NCBI GenBank assembly: GCA_017522065.1
Contig: JAFXAD010000017.1
Span: forward strand, 1-55,631
Source: Bacteroidales bacterium
GTDB lineage: Bacteria > Bacteroidota > Bacteroidia > Bacteroidales > P3
DNA length: 55,631 nucleotides
Direction: 5' to 3'
Part shown: positions 36,516-45,556 of the stretch, in pieces
Layout: each line of letters opens with the position of its first letter
Numbering within the stretch: position 1 is the first letter of the stretch
Notes under the pieces: model-generated
What the model was told of the DNA's origin: nothing
Seen by the model: the letters and a program-made list of their open reading frames with translations, nothing else
Database searches by the model: none
Translations under genes and position numbers: made by a program

Positions 36516-37930
36516 AAAGGATTAATCTCTCTCTCTTCGCCGTTGCTATACTAATGCTCATCGCTCCATTTTCCGCATCGGCTCAGAGCAACATCATGTA
36601 CGGTTCCACACGCAACCCGCTTATGAATGCTGCCAACCCTGCGTTCTTCCCTTCTCACTCTCGCTTCTACCTCGCCCTCCCGGGTGCAAACCTTAACCTC
36701 TCAAGCCCTCTGGCTTACAGCAGTATTTTCCAATACGATACCGCCTCGCAGAAGACTAACATCAATCTCAACAGCGTCCTGGATACTCTTTCTGACGACA
36801 AGCTCCGCTTCGGAACCAACATCCATGCCGTCGGCTTAGGTCTCGACCTCGGCAAGCTTTTCCTGACGCTCTCCACACAAGCCAAAGTCGACCTTAGTTT
36901 CGGCATGCCGTCGGGGGTCGTCACTTTCCTAACCGAAGGCAATTCCAACTACACTGGCGACAATGTCCTCGAACTGCTCGACGGTAACATCATCGCTGTC
37001 CGCGCTTATCTCGAAGGTGCTATCGGTCTTGGATACCGTATCAATGACAATCTGACCATTGGAGCAAGAGCTAAACTCCTCGTCGGTTACCTCGACCTGT
37101 CGGATGCCGGTTCATCACTGACAATACGCACCGAGCCCGACTATTCGGCCATGACTGCCAATATGGATTTCAATCTCAACTACACATCTGCCATCGACAT
37201 CAGCACCGACTCGAACACTAACCGTACTTCCGCACATGTACGCACCTATATGCCAAAGAACTATGGCCTTAATTTTGACCTCGGCGCACGCTACTCGACC
37301 GATTTGTTCGAAGTCTCTGCAAGCATACTCGACTTCGGTCCTGGCATACATTGGAAGGATGGCGTCAAACGTATTGTCTCGGCAAGAGAAGACAACTCGT
37401 TCACCTTCACCGGCGTCGATGTCAGTTCCGTCATGCAAGGCGGTAACCTCGATTCAACCTACACTCAGATGCTCATCGATTCGCTCAAATCGCTTACGGA
37501 ATACAAGACTATCGACGGCGAAGGCGACTATTGGACTTCGATTCCTACGAAAGTCAATTTGGGCGGCATGTTCAACATCACACAGGGTGTCAGCGCTGGA
37601 CTTCTCTTCCATGGCGAATTCGAACGCGGAATAGTCAAAGTCGGCGATGTCTTCAAAACCAAAAATGTAGGCTTCTACAGCCGTACATCTCTGCTGGCCC
37701 GAGCCAACATTCACGACTGGGTTGAGGTAGTGGCTTCTGCTTCCGTAATCACAAGCAACAACCATTGGAACTGGTTCAACCCAGGTATTGGCGTCACTCT
37801 CACGCCTTTCCGTGCATTACAGCTCTATACTTTTATCGACTATATCTCCAATTTCTACATAGTCGATGCTAAACAGCTCAACATTTCATTTGGCTTGAAC
37901 CTCTTCCTTGGCAGCAGTTCTGCCGACTAA
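36512..37930 (+). CDS. DUF5723 family outer-membrane beta-barrel protein
   Basis: A 472-residue protein with a Sec signal peptide ending FSASA and a beta-barrel-like body. The segment GSTRNPLMNAANPAFFP near the mature N-terminus resembles FadL-like and PorV-like barrels, and alternating hydrophobic strands run to a C-terminal aromatic-rich part (LQLYTFIDYISNFYIV). DUF5723 has no established function. It is translationally coupled to the lipoprotein gene upstream and followed by a perfect terminator, which defines a two-gene unit. Confidence 0.82.
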   Translation: MKRINLSLFAVAILMLIAPFSASAQSNIMYGSTRNPLMNAANPAFFPSHSRFYLALPGANLNLSSPLAYSSIFQYDTASQKTNINLNSVLDTLSDDKLRFGTNIHAVGLGLDLGKLFLTLSTQAKVDLSFGMPSGVVTFLTEGNSNYTGDNVLELLDGNIIAVRAYLEGAIGLGYRINDNLTIGARAKLLVGYLDLSDAGSSLTIRTEPDYSAMTANMDFNLNYTSAIDISTDSNTNRTSAHVRTYMPKNYGLNFDLGARYSTDLFEVSASILDFGPGIHWKDGVKRIVSAREDNSFTFTGVDVSSVMQGGNLDSTYTQMLIDSLKSLTEYKTIDGEGDYWTSIPTKVNLGGMFNITQGVSAGLLFHGEFERGIVKVGDVFKTKNVGFYSRTSLLARANIHDWVEVVASASVITSNNHWNWFNPGIGVTLTPFRALQLYTFIDYISNFYIVDAKQLNISFGLNLFLGSSSAD

Positions 37931-37934
37931 ACAA

Positions 37935-37960
37935 TAGGGCTTACTCTCATGTAAGCCCTA
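37935..37960 (+). terminator. Rho-independent terminator after the DUF5723 gene
   Basis: A perfect 10-bp stem TAGGGCTTAC / GTAAGCCCTA with a 6-base loop starts 4 bases after the stop codon and is followed by TATTTT. Confidence 0.85.
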
Positions 37961-37986
37961 TATTTTAAACATCGACATCAAAAAAT

Positions 37987-38355
37987 ATGAAAAAAACTGT
38001 CATTAAAATATTTCCAGTATTAATCTTCATCGCATTGTTTCTCTTCAACTCATGCAATCGCGATGTGGATGAATTCCGATTTACGGGTCATGTCGTCGGT
38101 TCGCAACTGTGCTCATCGAGTCAAATCGGCTATGCCATCGACATCATTGAACCAGACAGCATTGGAAAACCCATCAATATCTCTGGCACTCAGTACCAGA
38201 ATGTAGTGATGGCCTACAGAGCATCGCGAATTCTGCACCAGGGCGACACCATCAAGGGTGTTGCCTACATTACAAAAAGCTATGCAGAACTAAACTGTTT
38301 TGGCATTTCGGAGTACGACCTTCCCGAAGTCATTCTCCTCTCCTGCGACGAATAA
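37987..38355 (+). CDS. Small lipoprotein of unknown function
   Basis: A 122-residue protein with a lipoprotein signal (IALFLFNSC) and a compact C-terminal domain, including DEFRFTGHVVGSQLCSSS. It has four cysteines after the lipid-modified one. No family recognised. It lies between the DUF5723 terminator and der. ACGAAAACGAAG repeat words begin about 17 bases after its stop codon. Confidence 0.7.
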   Translation: MKKTVIKIFPVLIFIALFLFNSCNRDVDEFRFTGHVVGSQLCSSSQIGYAIDIIEPDSIGKPINISGTQYQNVVMAYRASRILHQGDTIKGVAYITKSYAELNCFGISEYDLPEVILLSCDE

Positions 38356-38372
38356 GCATTCCTTATTCTTGT

Positions 38373-38408
38373 ACGAAAACGAAGACGATAACGATAACGA
38401 AAACAAAA
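38373..38408 (+). repeat. Short ACGAAAACGAAGACGATAACG array upstream of der
   Basis: Five or six ACGAAAACGA-like words on the plus strand, the same word type that on the minus strand follows the genes at 10695 and 14848. Here too the orientation matches the direction of the flanking genes. The array ends about 35 bases before the der ATG. Confidence 0.85.
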
Positions 38409-38442
38409 TAATACTCATACTTACCTCATCACATCTTTTCAA

Positions 38443-39750
38443 ATGTCCAACATCGTAGCAATAGTAGGCCGACCCAATGTCGGCAAATCAACACTCTTCA
38501 ACCGCTTGATCGAAGAACGCAAAGCCATCGTCGACCAGACTGCAGGCGTCACACGCGACCGCCAGTATGGCCACTCTGATTGGAACGGCAAACACTTCTC
38601 TGTTATCGACACTGGCGGATACGTTATGGGTGGCGACGACGCATTCGAGACCGAAATCCGGAAACAAGTGGCTCTCGCAATCGATGAAGCCGACCTCATA
38701 CTTTTCCTCGTCGATGCAAAAGAGGGATTGACCCCTATGGATGAAGATGTGGCTGATATGCTACGCCGATGCAAAAAGAAAGTGCTGCTTGCCGTCAACA
38801 AATGCGACACTCCCGAACGACACGAAACAATTGGCGAGTTCTACGCCCTCGGACTTGGCGAGCCCTACCCTATTGCGGGCATTACGGGAACAGGGACCGG
38901 TGACCTTCTCGATGCTGTCGTGGCCGATTTCGACGAAGGTACTGCCGAAGAGGAAGACACCCTTCCTCGTATCGCCGTCGTAGGACGCCCCAATGTCGGA
39001 AAATCCTCTTTTATCAATGCAATAACTGGACAGCAACGCAACATAGTCACACCTATCGCAGGCACCACTCGCGACTCATTGCTTACCCACTACAACCTCT
39101 TCGGATTCGACTTCAACTTTGTCGACACCGCCGGACTGCGCCGAAAACAGAAGGTAAACGAGGACCTGGAGTTCTATTCTGTCCTCCGCTCCGTCCGCGC
39201 TATCGAGAGCAGCGACGTTTGCATTCTTATGCTCGACGCTTCGCAAGGCATCGAACAACAGGACCTTAACATTTTTTCTCTCATCGTACGCAACCACAAA
39301 GGCGTTGTTCTCGTTGTCAACAAATGGGACCTTATAGAAAAAGACAATTCCACACATCGCGACTTCGAACAGCTAATTCGCGAACGCATCTCACCTTTCG
39401 ACGATGTCCCCATCATCTTCACATCTGTAATCAACAAACAACGCATCCACAAGGTGCTCGAAACTGCACAGCAAGTCTATAACGCACGAAGCCGGAAGAT
39501 TACTACATCCGAACTCAACGACACTCTTCTTCCCATAGTCAAAGAACAGAATCCTCCTCCAAGCGTCAAAGGCAAATGGATTAAGATTAAATATATCACA
39601 CAATTGCCCACTCCTTATCCGCAATTCGTGTTCTTCTGCAATCTTCCTCAATATGTGCGTGATCCGTATCGCCGCTTCGTAGAAAACCGTATGCGCGAAC
39701 TGTGGGACTTCCACGGCGTGCCAATCAATATTTATTTTCGCGCAAAATGA
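38443..39750 (+). CDS. der: Ribosome-associated GTPase Der (EngA)
   Basis: A 435-residue essential GTPase with two tandem G domains and a C-terminal KH-like domain, needed for 50S subunit maturation. First G domain: [15 protein letters not shown] (about 6-20), DTGGYV, NKCD. Second: [27 protein letters not shown]. The KH-like domain begins at about residue 350. Its stop overlaps the hslR ATG by 4 bases (ATGA). Confidence 0.98.
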   Translation: MSNIVAIVGRPNVGKSTLFNRLIEERKAIVDQTAGVTRDRQYGHSDWNGKHFSVIDTGGYVMGGDDAFETEIRKQVALAIDEADLILFLVDAKEGLTPMDEDVADMLRRCKKKVLLAVNKCDTPERHETIGEFYALGLGEPYPIAGITGTGTGDLLDAVVADFDEGTAEEEDTLPRIAVVGRPNVGKSSFINAITGQQRNIVTPIAGTTRDSLLTHYNLFGFDFNFVDTAGLRRKQKVNEDLEFYSVLRSVRAIESSDVCILMLDASQGIEQQDLNIFSLIVRNHKGVVLVVNKWDLIEKDNSTHRDFEQLIRERISPFDDVPIIFTSVINKQRIHKVLETAQQVYNARSRKITTSELNDTLLPIVKEQNPPPSVKGKWIKIKYITQLPTPYPQFVFFCNLPQYVRDPYRRFVENRMRELWDFHGVPINIYFRAK

Positions 39751-40121
39751 GCAACATACGGATAGACAAATATCTGTGGGCCGTCAGGCTATTCAAGACA
39801 CGGAGCATGGCTACCGATGCTTTGCGCGCCGGACGTATCAAACTCAACGGCATGCCGGTCAAGCCCTCTCACGAAATCAGCGTCGGAGAAATCTACGAAG
39901 TCAATATCGAGCAGATGCACCGCACTGTCCAGGTCAAGGAACTTCTCGCAAACCGCGTGGGTGCCAAACTGGTGGAAAACTATCTTACCGACCTCACCCC
40001 GCAAGAAGAGTATGAACGCATACAGATGGCACGCCAATACTCGTTCGAAAAACGCGACCGCGGAGCCGGCCGCCCCACCAAACGCGACCGACGCGAAATC
40101 GAACAGTTCAAGTACAATTGA
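39747..40121 (+). CDS. hslR: S4-domain RNA-binding protein, Hsp15 (HslR) family
   Basis: A 124-residue protein with an N-terminal S4 RNA-binding domain ([20 protein letters not shown]) and a basic C-terminal tail ([14 protein letters not shown]). Hsp15 binds stalled 50S subunits carrying nascent chains. The start ATG at 39747 overlaps the der stop codon. The frame is open 15 codons further upstream inside der, but S4 proteins of this family begin a few residues before IRIDKYLW. Linkage with Der suggests ribosome quality control. Confidence 0.9.
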   Translation: MSNIRIDKYLWAVRLFKTRSMATDALRAGRIKLNGMPVKPSHEISVGEIYEVNIEQMHRTVQVKELLANRVGAKLVENYLTDLTPQEEYERIQMARQYSFEKRDRGAGRPTKRDRREIEQFKYN

Positions 40122-40132
40122 TCGGCCGGAAC

Positions 40133-40810
40133 TCAAAATCGCAACGTAAGCGAAGCCATTGGCAGGCAACCCCATCCTGTCGAGCCATTGCTCTGAGGTA
40201 GCTGCAGAGGTGTGACTGCTGGGGCAACACGCATACTGATATCGTCCGAAATCTGGAAATCGAACAGATGTCCATAGACATACGAATCCAGCAAATTCAA
40301 ACCATAAACAGCAGCGGCAACAATTATCGACAACTGAAAAGTCTTGTTGTATGCCTCATACATATTGTATATATTTGATGTAGGAGTCGATACCATATCC
40401 GGATCGTCAGGATATTGTGTGGCATCATTATGCCCTACCCTGTACAGATACTCATCTTTATAGTATTTCATATCTGTGTAATTGCTATAGATGAAGTAGC
40501 CCACGCCTCCTATAGCTGCATATATTATTGGAACTTTCCATGCCTGGCGGTTGTATACCTGTCCGGCACCAGGAAGAACAGCAGATAGCAATAAGGCTTT
40601 GCGCGCACTGTGCCCACTCTCGGCGACTTCTGTCATTGCCGGCTTTCCAACAATAGAATCCTGGCATTTAGCCATAGGTATACCTGCAGCAAAAAAAAGA
40701 GTAAAGAAAAATATCCCTACTCTTATACTGTTTGTTCTATTGACGACTTTGTTTATCACTCCAATAAATGCGTTTTTTCGTAAATCTTTACTCCGGAAAA
40801 GCCAGCACAT
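40133..40810 (-). CDS. DUF5683 family membrane protein of the parAB operon
   Basis: A 225-residue protein with an N-terminal membrane segment or signal (VGIFFFTLFFAAGIPMA) and the DUF5683 core: RKALLLSAVLPGAGQVYNRQ then WKVPIIYAAIGGVGYFIYSN, followed by another hydrophobic segment (LSIIVAAAVYGLNLLDSYVYG). It shares a TGATG with parB (1-base overlap), so it is translated as part of the parA-parB transcript. I recall this order from other Bacteroidales. Function unknown; a membrane protein linked to chromosome segregation is inference from position. Confidence 0.82.
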   Translation of the reverse strand: MCWLFRSKDLRKNAFIGVINKVVNRTNSIRVGIFFFTLFFAAGIPMAKCQDSIVGKPAMTEVAESGHSARKALLLSAVLPGAGQVYNRQAWKVPIIYAAIGGVGYFIYSNYTDMKYYKDEYLYRVGHNDATQYPDDPDMVSTPTSNIYNMYEAYNKTFQLSIIVAAAVYGLNLLDSYVYGHLFDFQISDDISMRVAPAVTPLQLPQSNGSTGWGCLPMASLTLRF

Positions 40811-41700
40811 CAGTTTTCCTTGATTAGTTTGATTATACGCTCAAAATCACGATCATTGTTGAAATGTATTGTCAAAGTGCCTTTACCTCTACGGCTACGC
40901 TTGATATCCACTTCCGACTGAAGGTACTGTTTCAGTGCCGAACGCGATGCCGCATGGATTTCCGGCAGGTCGTCTTTCTTTCGGGCTGCGACCTGTGGCT
41001 GCTTTGGTTTGTTCATCTCTTTGACCATCTGCTCGGTCTGGCGTACCGAAAGCTGCTTGTTGATGATCTCATGCAGCAAGGCAAGATGGGTTTCCGTATC
41101 CTCCACATTGACCAAGCAGCGAGCGTGAGCCATGCTTATCTGATCACTGCTGAGCGCAAGCTGTGTTTCGGAAGGCAAATTGAGCAGACGAAGATAGTTG
41201 GTGATCGTCGAACGGTTCTTGCCGACCTTTTCGCTCAGTTGTTCATGCGTAAGCTGGCATTCCTCAATCAGTGCATTGTACGAAAAGGCAATCTCCATAG
41301 CGTTAAGGTCCTCTCGTTGAATATTTTCAATGAGAGCCATCTCCATCATCTGAGTGTCGGTGGCAATACGTATGTATGCCGGTATTTCCTTCAGACCGGC
41401 AATCTTGGAGGCTCTGAGACGACGTTCTCCGGCTATCAGCTGATACTTACCGTCGGGCATCTGCCTTACCGTTACCGGAGTGATGACACCTTGCTGACGT
41501 ATCGACTGAGCCAACTCCTCCAAAGCCTCCTCGTCAAACTCCTTGCGGGGCTGATAGGGATTTGCTTCTATGCTGTCGACAGCAATTGTCGTGATGGCAG
41601 TAGTCAAATTCGATTTGCCCATTGCGGCGTCTATATCGACGTCGGGCAGAATTGAACCCAAACCGCGGCCAAGACCGCTTGTTTTTTTCTTCGTAGGCAT
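40810..41700 (-). CDS. parB: Chromosome partitioning protein ParB
   Basis: A 296-residue ParB/Spo0J CTPase clamp that loads at parS and drives origin segregation. Features: N-terminal LGRGLGSILPD, the ParB box IEANPYQPRKEFDEEALEEL, the CTP-binding AGERRLRA and ENIQREDLNAMEIA, the helix-turn-helix (SEKVGKNRSTITNYLRLL), and a C-terminal dimerisation domain. No perfect parS was found in the window. Confidence 0.96.
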   Translation of the reverse strand: MPTKKKTSGLGRGLGSILPDVDIDAAMGKSNLTTAITTIAVDSIEANPYQPRKEFDEEALEELAQSIRQQGVITPVTVRQMPDGKYQLIAGERRLRASKIAGLKEIPAYIRIATDTQMMEMALIENIQREDLNAMEIAFSYNALIEECQLTHEQLSEKVGKNRSTITNYLRLLNLPSETQLALSSDQISMAHARCLVNVEDTETHLALLHEIINKQLSVRQTEQMVKEMNKPKQPQVAARKKDDLPEIHAASRSALKQYLQSEVDIKRSRRGKGTLTIHFNNDRDFERIIKLIKEN

Positions 41701-41743
41701 GAGACGAGTTATAAATTTTGTACTTCAGTTTAGGATTCTGACA

Positions 41744-42520
41744 TTAAGCTTTCTGCATTCCGTTGCGACGCAGAATTTCATTAGCCAGATTCAAGTAGTT
41801 AATGGCACCCTGGCAAGTGGCATCGTGCATGATTATCGAGCGGCCATAGCTCGGTGCTTCGGCCAGTTTGGTGTTGCGGTAAATAAGGGTGTCGAAAACC
41901 ATCTGCTTGAAATGGCTGCGGACATCTTCTACAACCTGACGGGCCAAACGCAGACGCGAATCATACATCGTTATCAGAAGACCCTCTATCGTTAGCGATG
42001 GGTTCAAGCGGGTTTGGACAATTCTGACGGTGTTGAGCAGTTTCCCGAGTCCCTCCAAAGCGAAATATTCACTCTGGATAGGTATGATTACAGAGTCCGA
42101 TGCCGTTAGCGCATTGATGGTTATCAGGCCCAGCGAGGGTGAACAGTCGATAATGATAAAATCATAATCGTCCCTGACCGGTGCAAGTGCTTTGGAAATA
42201 TAGAATTCGCGCTGTTTCTCGTTCACAAGGTCTATTTCAGCACCGACAAGATCGATGCGTGTTGGCAGAAGCGACAAATTCGGTGTCTCTGTCTCGACAA
42301 TACAGTCTCTCGCAGCCACCTGTCCTAGAAAACACTCGTATGCACTCTGCTCCACCGTCTCGGGATTGAAACCCAATCCCGACGTGGCATTAGCCTGTGG
42401 ATCGGCATCGATCAACAGGACTTTGTACTCAAGAACCGCAAGCGATGCAGACAGATTTGTCGCTGTTGTGGTCTTACCCACTCCACCCTTCTGGTTGGCT
42501 ATCGAAATTATTTTTCCCAT
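41744..42520 (-). CDS. parA: Chromosome partitioning ATPase ParA (Soj)
   Basis: A 258-residue deviant-Walker ATPase that forms DNA-bound gradients for ParB movement. Motifs: ISIANQKGGVGKTTTATNLS (deviant Walker A with the signature lysine), IDADPQANAT, and DFIIIDCSPSLGLITINAL (Walker B region). A purine-rich ribosome binding site (GGGAAGG) lies about 8 bases before the ATG, next to an imperfect hairpin in the leader. Confidence 0.96.
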   Translation of the reverse strand: MGKIISIANQKGGVGKTTTATNLSASLAVLEYKVLLIDADPQANATSGLGFNPETVEQSAYECFLGQVAARDCIVETETPNLSLLPTRIDLVGAEIDLVNEKQREFYISKALAPVRDDYDFIIIDCSPSLGLITINALTASDSVIIPIQSEYFALEGLGKLLNTVRIVQTRLNPSLTIEGLLITMYDSRLRLARQVVEDVRSHFKQMVFDTLIYRNTKLAEAPSYGRSIIMHDATCQGAINYLNLANEILRRNGMQKA

Positions 42521-42533
42521 GTTTTACCTTCCC

Positions 42534-42578
42534 TTACCGTCAACGCCAATACTTTTCTTTTGGGTGTTGATGCGGTAA
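42534..42578 (-). promoter_or_regulatory. Imperfect hairpin in the parA leader
   Basis: TTACCG pairs with CGGTAA, and TCAAC with GTTGA, with a 2-base bulge, enclosing a loop of about 21 bases. It lies 13 bases before the parA ATG and beside the ribosome binding site, so it could affect translation, or be only a processing or terminator remnant from the DUF3276 gene. Confidence 0.35.
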
Positions 42579-42608
42579 AAAATATGTTTATTTCAGGCTT
42601 GCCTGGTT

Positions 42609-42974
42609 TTAAATATTGAAGTCTATTCCGTCAATGACATTCTCGTCAGCATTCTGGCCATCCTCTTTATGATAACCGTAATGCTCATTTTCTGGTTGTT
42701 CTGGTTCCTCAGGAATAATGCCGGTCTCTATGAAATTGAAAGCGTTGGTCAGTCCACGCTGGAATTTCTCAAAATCTTCCTTGTAAAGGAACATCTTGTT
42801 TTTTTCAAAATAAAAATTTCCCGTGTTGTTGTCAAAAATCTTGCGGCTCTCAGCTATGACAATGAATTTATCGCCACCTCTGGTCTCTTTTACATCAAAA
42901 AAATACTTGCGTTTTCCAGCACTAATAGACTGTGAATACAACTCTTCTTTCTGTCTGTTACTGTTAAAATCCAT
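42609..42974 (-). CDS. DUF3276 family PUR-like nucleic-acid-binding protein
   Basis: A 121-residue protein of the DUF3276/PUR-alpha-like family. The single PUR repeat spans about residues 10-90 (ELYSQSISAGKRKYFFDVKE, GDKFIVIAESRK, FYFEKNKMFLYKEDFEKF), followed by an acidic, flexible tail. PUR domains bind single-stranded DNA or RNA; the spirochaete homologue BpuR is an RNA-binding regulator. It is located before parAB with its own -7 box and could contribute to that operon, but no direct link is known to me. Confidence 0.88.
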   Translation of the reverse strand: MDFNSNRQKEELYSQSISAGKRKYFFDVKETRGGDKFIVIAESRKIFDNNTGNFYFEKNKMFLYKEDFEKFQRGLTNAFNFIETGIIPEEPEQPENEHYGYHKEDGQNADENVIDGIDFNI

Positions 42975-43001
42975 GACTAATATTAATTAAAATTGAATTG
43001 G

Positions 43002-43009
43002 CAAAATTA
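43002..43009 (-). promoter_or_regulatory. Promoter -7 box TAATTTTG for DUF3276
   Basis: TAATTTTG on the minus strand, 27 bases before the ATG of the DUF3276 gene. No clear TTTG at 19 bases. Confidence 0.6.
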
Positions 43010-43071
43010 CTGTTTTTTTTTCAAATACTGTTTTTCTTACATTTTTTTTTGACACAGGCGAAAATTTATGT

Positions 43072-44349
43072 CTACATCTGCTTATGGGTCATTATGTCAA
43101 GAACCACATCGTCGGTCTGGTCCATTCCTTCCATTCCCAAACGTCCAAGATTACGTATCGAACAATCTATGTTCTTCTCCGACAGACCGTCGCACGCATC
43201 GACAACCTTGTCGTGGAGTGCCAGTTCTGCACATACAAAAGCGCTGTACAGTCCTGTCGACATCTTCAGGGCACACGAAGGTTTGGCGCCGTCGCATACC
43301 ATTCCGGCAAGCGTGTTGATCATATTTTTTATAGCATAGCACATCTGGTCATAACTGCCACCGTGCAAGTATGTTATTCCACTGGTCACTCCTATCGAAG
43401 CATTGACGATGCCGCATAGTGCCGAAAGGCGTCCAATGCCACGCTTGACATATATCGATGTAAGGTGGCTAAGTATGAGGGCACGGGTTATCTGCTCGTC
43501 GCTGCACGATTTGGCTTTGCCATATTCATACACCGGAAGCGTGCAGGCAATGCCTTGATTGCCGCTCCCGCTGTTGGAATAGATTGGCAGGGTGCAGCCG
43601 TCCATGCGGGCATCCGACGCAGCCACCGTACGGGCTATAACGGTATGGACAATGTCGCCAGCAGCATTCTCCATCAGAATGCGTCCAGTATTGAGTCCAT
43701 AGCCTTTCAAGCCCTCGTTTGCAGCCTTGCAGTTGAGCTTTACGGTTTCAAGAATAAAGTCCAACTCTTCGAGTGGTGCCGTGGTCGCATACTCATAAAC
43801 AATACGTTGGGACAACTCAGGAACTCCATTTGCAACAGCATCTGACTTGCCCGTCGAACAATCGTTCTCGAACAAGACTTCGTTGTTGCGCGAAATATAG
43901 ATAAAGTTTGTGTGGCGTTTTGAGATGATGGCCGTAGCAGTGTCCTCACCCTTACGGCAAATACATTCAATATATAGTTTGTCCTCACAACGTTCCTTAA
44001 GGCCGATGCTGATTTTGTCGCCATTGTTCGCAAGCCATGTTTTTGCAGCCGACACTTCGTCGCTGGTGACTGTCAGGACCTCGAGTTGCCGTGACGAATC
44101 TCCAGCTGTGAGAGCGATGGCTACAGCTATAGGCAATCCGACCATACCGGTACCTGGTATACCAACTCCAAGCGCGTTTTTGAAGACGTTTTTGCTAAGT
44201 AGCAACTGTGTCGTCTCGGGCATACAACCAAGTGTTTCACGGGCTTTTGCAACAGCAAGTGCCACAGCACCGGGTTCGGTACATCCCGTTGCCACAACAA
44301 CCTCTCGCTGTATAAGGTCTCGAATCTGCTTACGAATACTGTCGTCCAT
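43072..44349 (-). CDS. L-cysteine desulfidase / L-serine dehydratase alpha family protein (CyuA/YhaM type)
   Basis: A 425-residue member of the iron-sulfur L-cysteine desulfidase family, which breaks cysteine to pyruvate, ammonia and sulfide. TGCTEPGAVALA near the N-terminus gives the first conserved cysteine (C23). Further cysteines in RLSALCGIVNASIG and MVCDGAKPSCALKMSTG complete the likely [4Fe-4S] site. Substrate serine versus cysteine cannot be separated from sequence. A strong hairpin separates it from the upstream deoxyhypusine-synthase-like gene, so expression is only partly coupled. Confidence 0.87.
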   Translation of the reverse strand: MDDSIRKQIRDLIQREVVVATGCTEPGAVALAVAKARETLGCMPETTQLLLSKNVFKNALGVGIPGTGMVGLPIAVAIALTAGDSSRQLEVLTVTSDEVSAAKTWLANNGDKISIGLKERCEDKLYIECICRKGEDTATAIISKRHTNFIYISRNNEVLFENDCSTGKSDAVANGVPELSQRIVYEYATTAPLEELDFILETVKLNCKAANEGLKGYGLNTGRILMENAAGDIVHTVIARTVAASDARMDGCTLPIYSNSGSGNQGIACTLPVYEYGKAKSCSDEQITRALILSHLTSIYVKRGIGRLSALCGIVNASIGVTSGITYLHGGSYDQMCYAIKNMINTLAGMVCDGAKPSCALKMSTGLYSAFVCAELALHDKVVDACDGLSEKNIDCSIRNLGRLGMEGMDQTDDVVLDIMTHKQM

Positions 44350-44409
44350 TGTTCAATACGTATTGTTGACAACCTATCTTTATTGTCTCTAAATCTGTAA
44401 ATTGGCATT

Positions 44410-44444
44410 AAAATCTTTGAGAAAGGTTATTTCTCAAAGATTTT
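44410..44444 (-). terminator. 15-bp perfect hairpin overlapping the 3' end of the deoxyhypusine-synthase-like gene
   Basis: AAAATCTTTGAGAAA and its complement enclose a 5-base loop; outer TGGCA/TGCCA can pair as well (44403-44450). One arm encodes the last residues (KIFEK) of the upstream gene and the loop contains its TAA stop. The minus-strand downstream arm ends in TTTT. Probably a terminator or mRNA end-stabiliser. Confidence 0.72.
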
Positions 44445-45464
44445 TTGCCAGTTCTTGTATTCTCTTTCGCGCCACGGACCGTTGTGGTACACGTACGATG
44501 CAATCATCGGTATTACAGTGGTTCCTTCGGCATAGACCATCTGTTGCAGGTCTTCCGAAACCTTGCCCCACGATCCAGCCTCGAGCAGGGTCGACGACGA
44601 GCAGGCACCGTCACGGACGTCAGCAACAGTGATTTGGATAGCATATTTGTGCATCGGAACTTCGTGGCCAAGTATTTCTGCACAGACGACAGTGTCCTGA
44701 GCAAAGTTCTTGGGTGTGCCGCCACCAACCATGAACAGTCCCGTCTCGGGGGCTGCCATCTTGATTTTGGTCAGCTCAACAAAATCGCATACCGAGTCGA
44801 TGCTGAGATAGGGCTTGCCGGCATTGGCACGTTCCCACTGGTGTTTGCCGATTCCGAAACCAGCCGAGCTGTCGGAGAAAGCAGGACAGAAGATGGGCAC
44901 GCCACATTCGTAGCATGTCTGGATGAGGCTCTCCTTCTTCACACTGCGTCCATTGTGCAGCCATTTGCCGAGTTCATAGATGAATTCGCGCGAGCTGTAA
45001 GGACGGGCTTCGAGCATGTTGGCAAGCTCATAGGTGGCATTGTCGCAAGCCTGAAGTTCTTCTTCGTCGATGAAGGTGTCATATATACGGTCAATGTACA
45101 ATTCGCGAAGTTTCGTGTCGGGAATGACATTCTCTTTTGTTCCAATATAATGTTTGAAGCCAAGTGCCTCGAAAAGATCCATGTCTATTATAGAGGCTCC
45201 GGTGGAAACGACCACGTCGACCATCTTGTTCTTGACCATATCCACATACACCTGCATACAGCCTGCAGCCGATGTCGAACCAGCGATTGTAAGGATATTG
45301 GTGCATTCTTTTTCAGCACACATTTTCATAAGAATATCTGCGGCACGTGCAGTGTCGCGCGAGGTGAACGACATGTGACGCATTGCATCGATCAGCTCGG
45401 TAGAATCGTATTTCTTGATGTCAATGTGCTTGACGGTTTCTTTCAAAAGGTCTTTCTTTTCCAT
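44427..45464 (-). CDS. Deoxyhypusine synthase family protein
   Basis: A 345-residue NAD-dependent enzyme of the deoxyhypusine/homospermidine synthase family. The motif GSWGK keeps the lysine that forms the aminobutyl enzyme intermediate in eukaryotic deoxyhypusine synthase. NAD-binding features include STGASIIDMDLFEALG and FMVGGGTPKNFAQ, and FCPAFSDSSAGFG is also family-typical. Bacteria have no eIF5A, so the acceptor is probably a free polyamine rather than a protein. The stop codon lies in the loop of a 15-bp hairpin, and a -7 box is about 80 bases upstream. Confidence 0.85.
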   Translation of the reverse strand: MEKKDLLKETVKHIDIKKYDSTELIDAMRHMSFTSRDTARAADILMKMCAEKECTNILTIAGSTSAAGCMQVYVDMVKNKMVDVVVSTGASIIDMDLFEALGFKHYIGTKENVIPDTKLRELYIDRIYDTFIDEEELQACDNATYELANMLEARPYSSREFIYELGKWLHNGRSVKKESLIQTCYECGVPIFCPAFSDSSAGFGIGKHQWERANAGKPYLSIDSVCDFVELTKIKMAAPETGLFMVGGGTPKNFAQDTVVCAEILGHEVPMHKYAIQITVADVRDGACSSSTLLEAGSWGKVSEDLQQMVYAEGTTVIPMIASYVYHNGPWREREYKNWQKIFEK

Positions 45465-45541
45465 TTTATATGTTTTATGTTATTATATTTAATTTTGAAT
45501 TTCAATAATATATAAATAAAATATTGCAACGAATAATTTAG

Positions 45542-45549
45542 CAAAATTA
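45542..45549 (-). promoter_or_regulatory. Promoter -7 box TAATTTTG for the deoxyhypusine-synthase-like gene
   Basis: TAATTTTG on the minus strand, about 78 bases before the ATG. Immediately upstream is an AT-rich inverted repeat (45557-45585). Confidence 0.55.
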
Positions 45550-45556
45550 CATAAAA

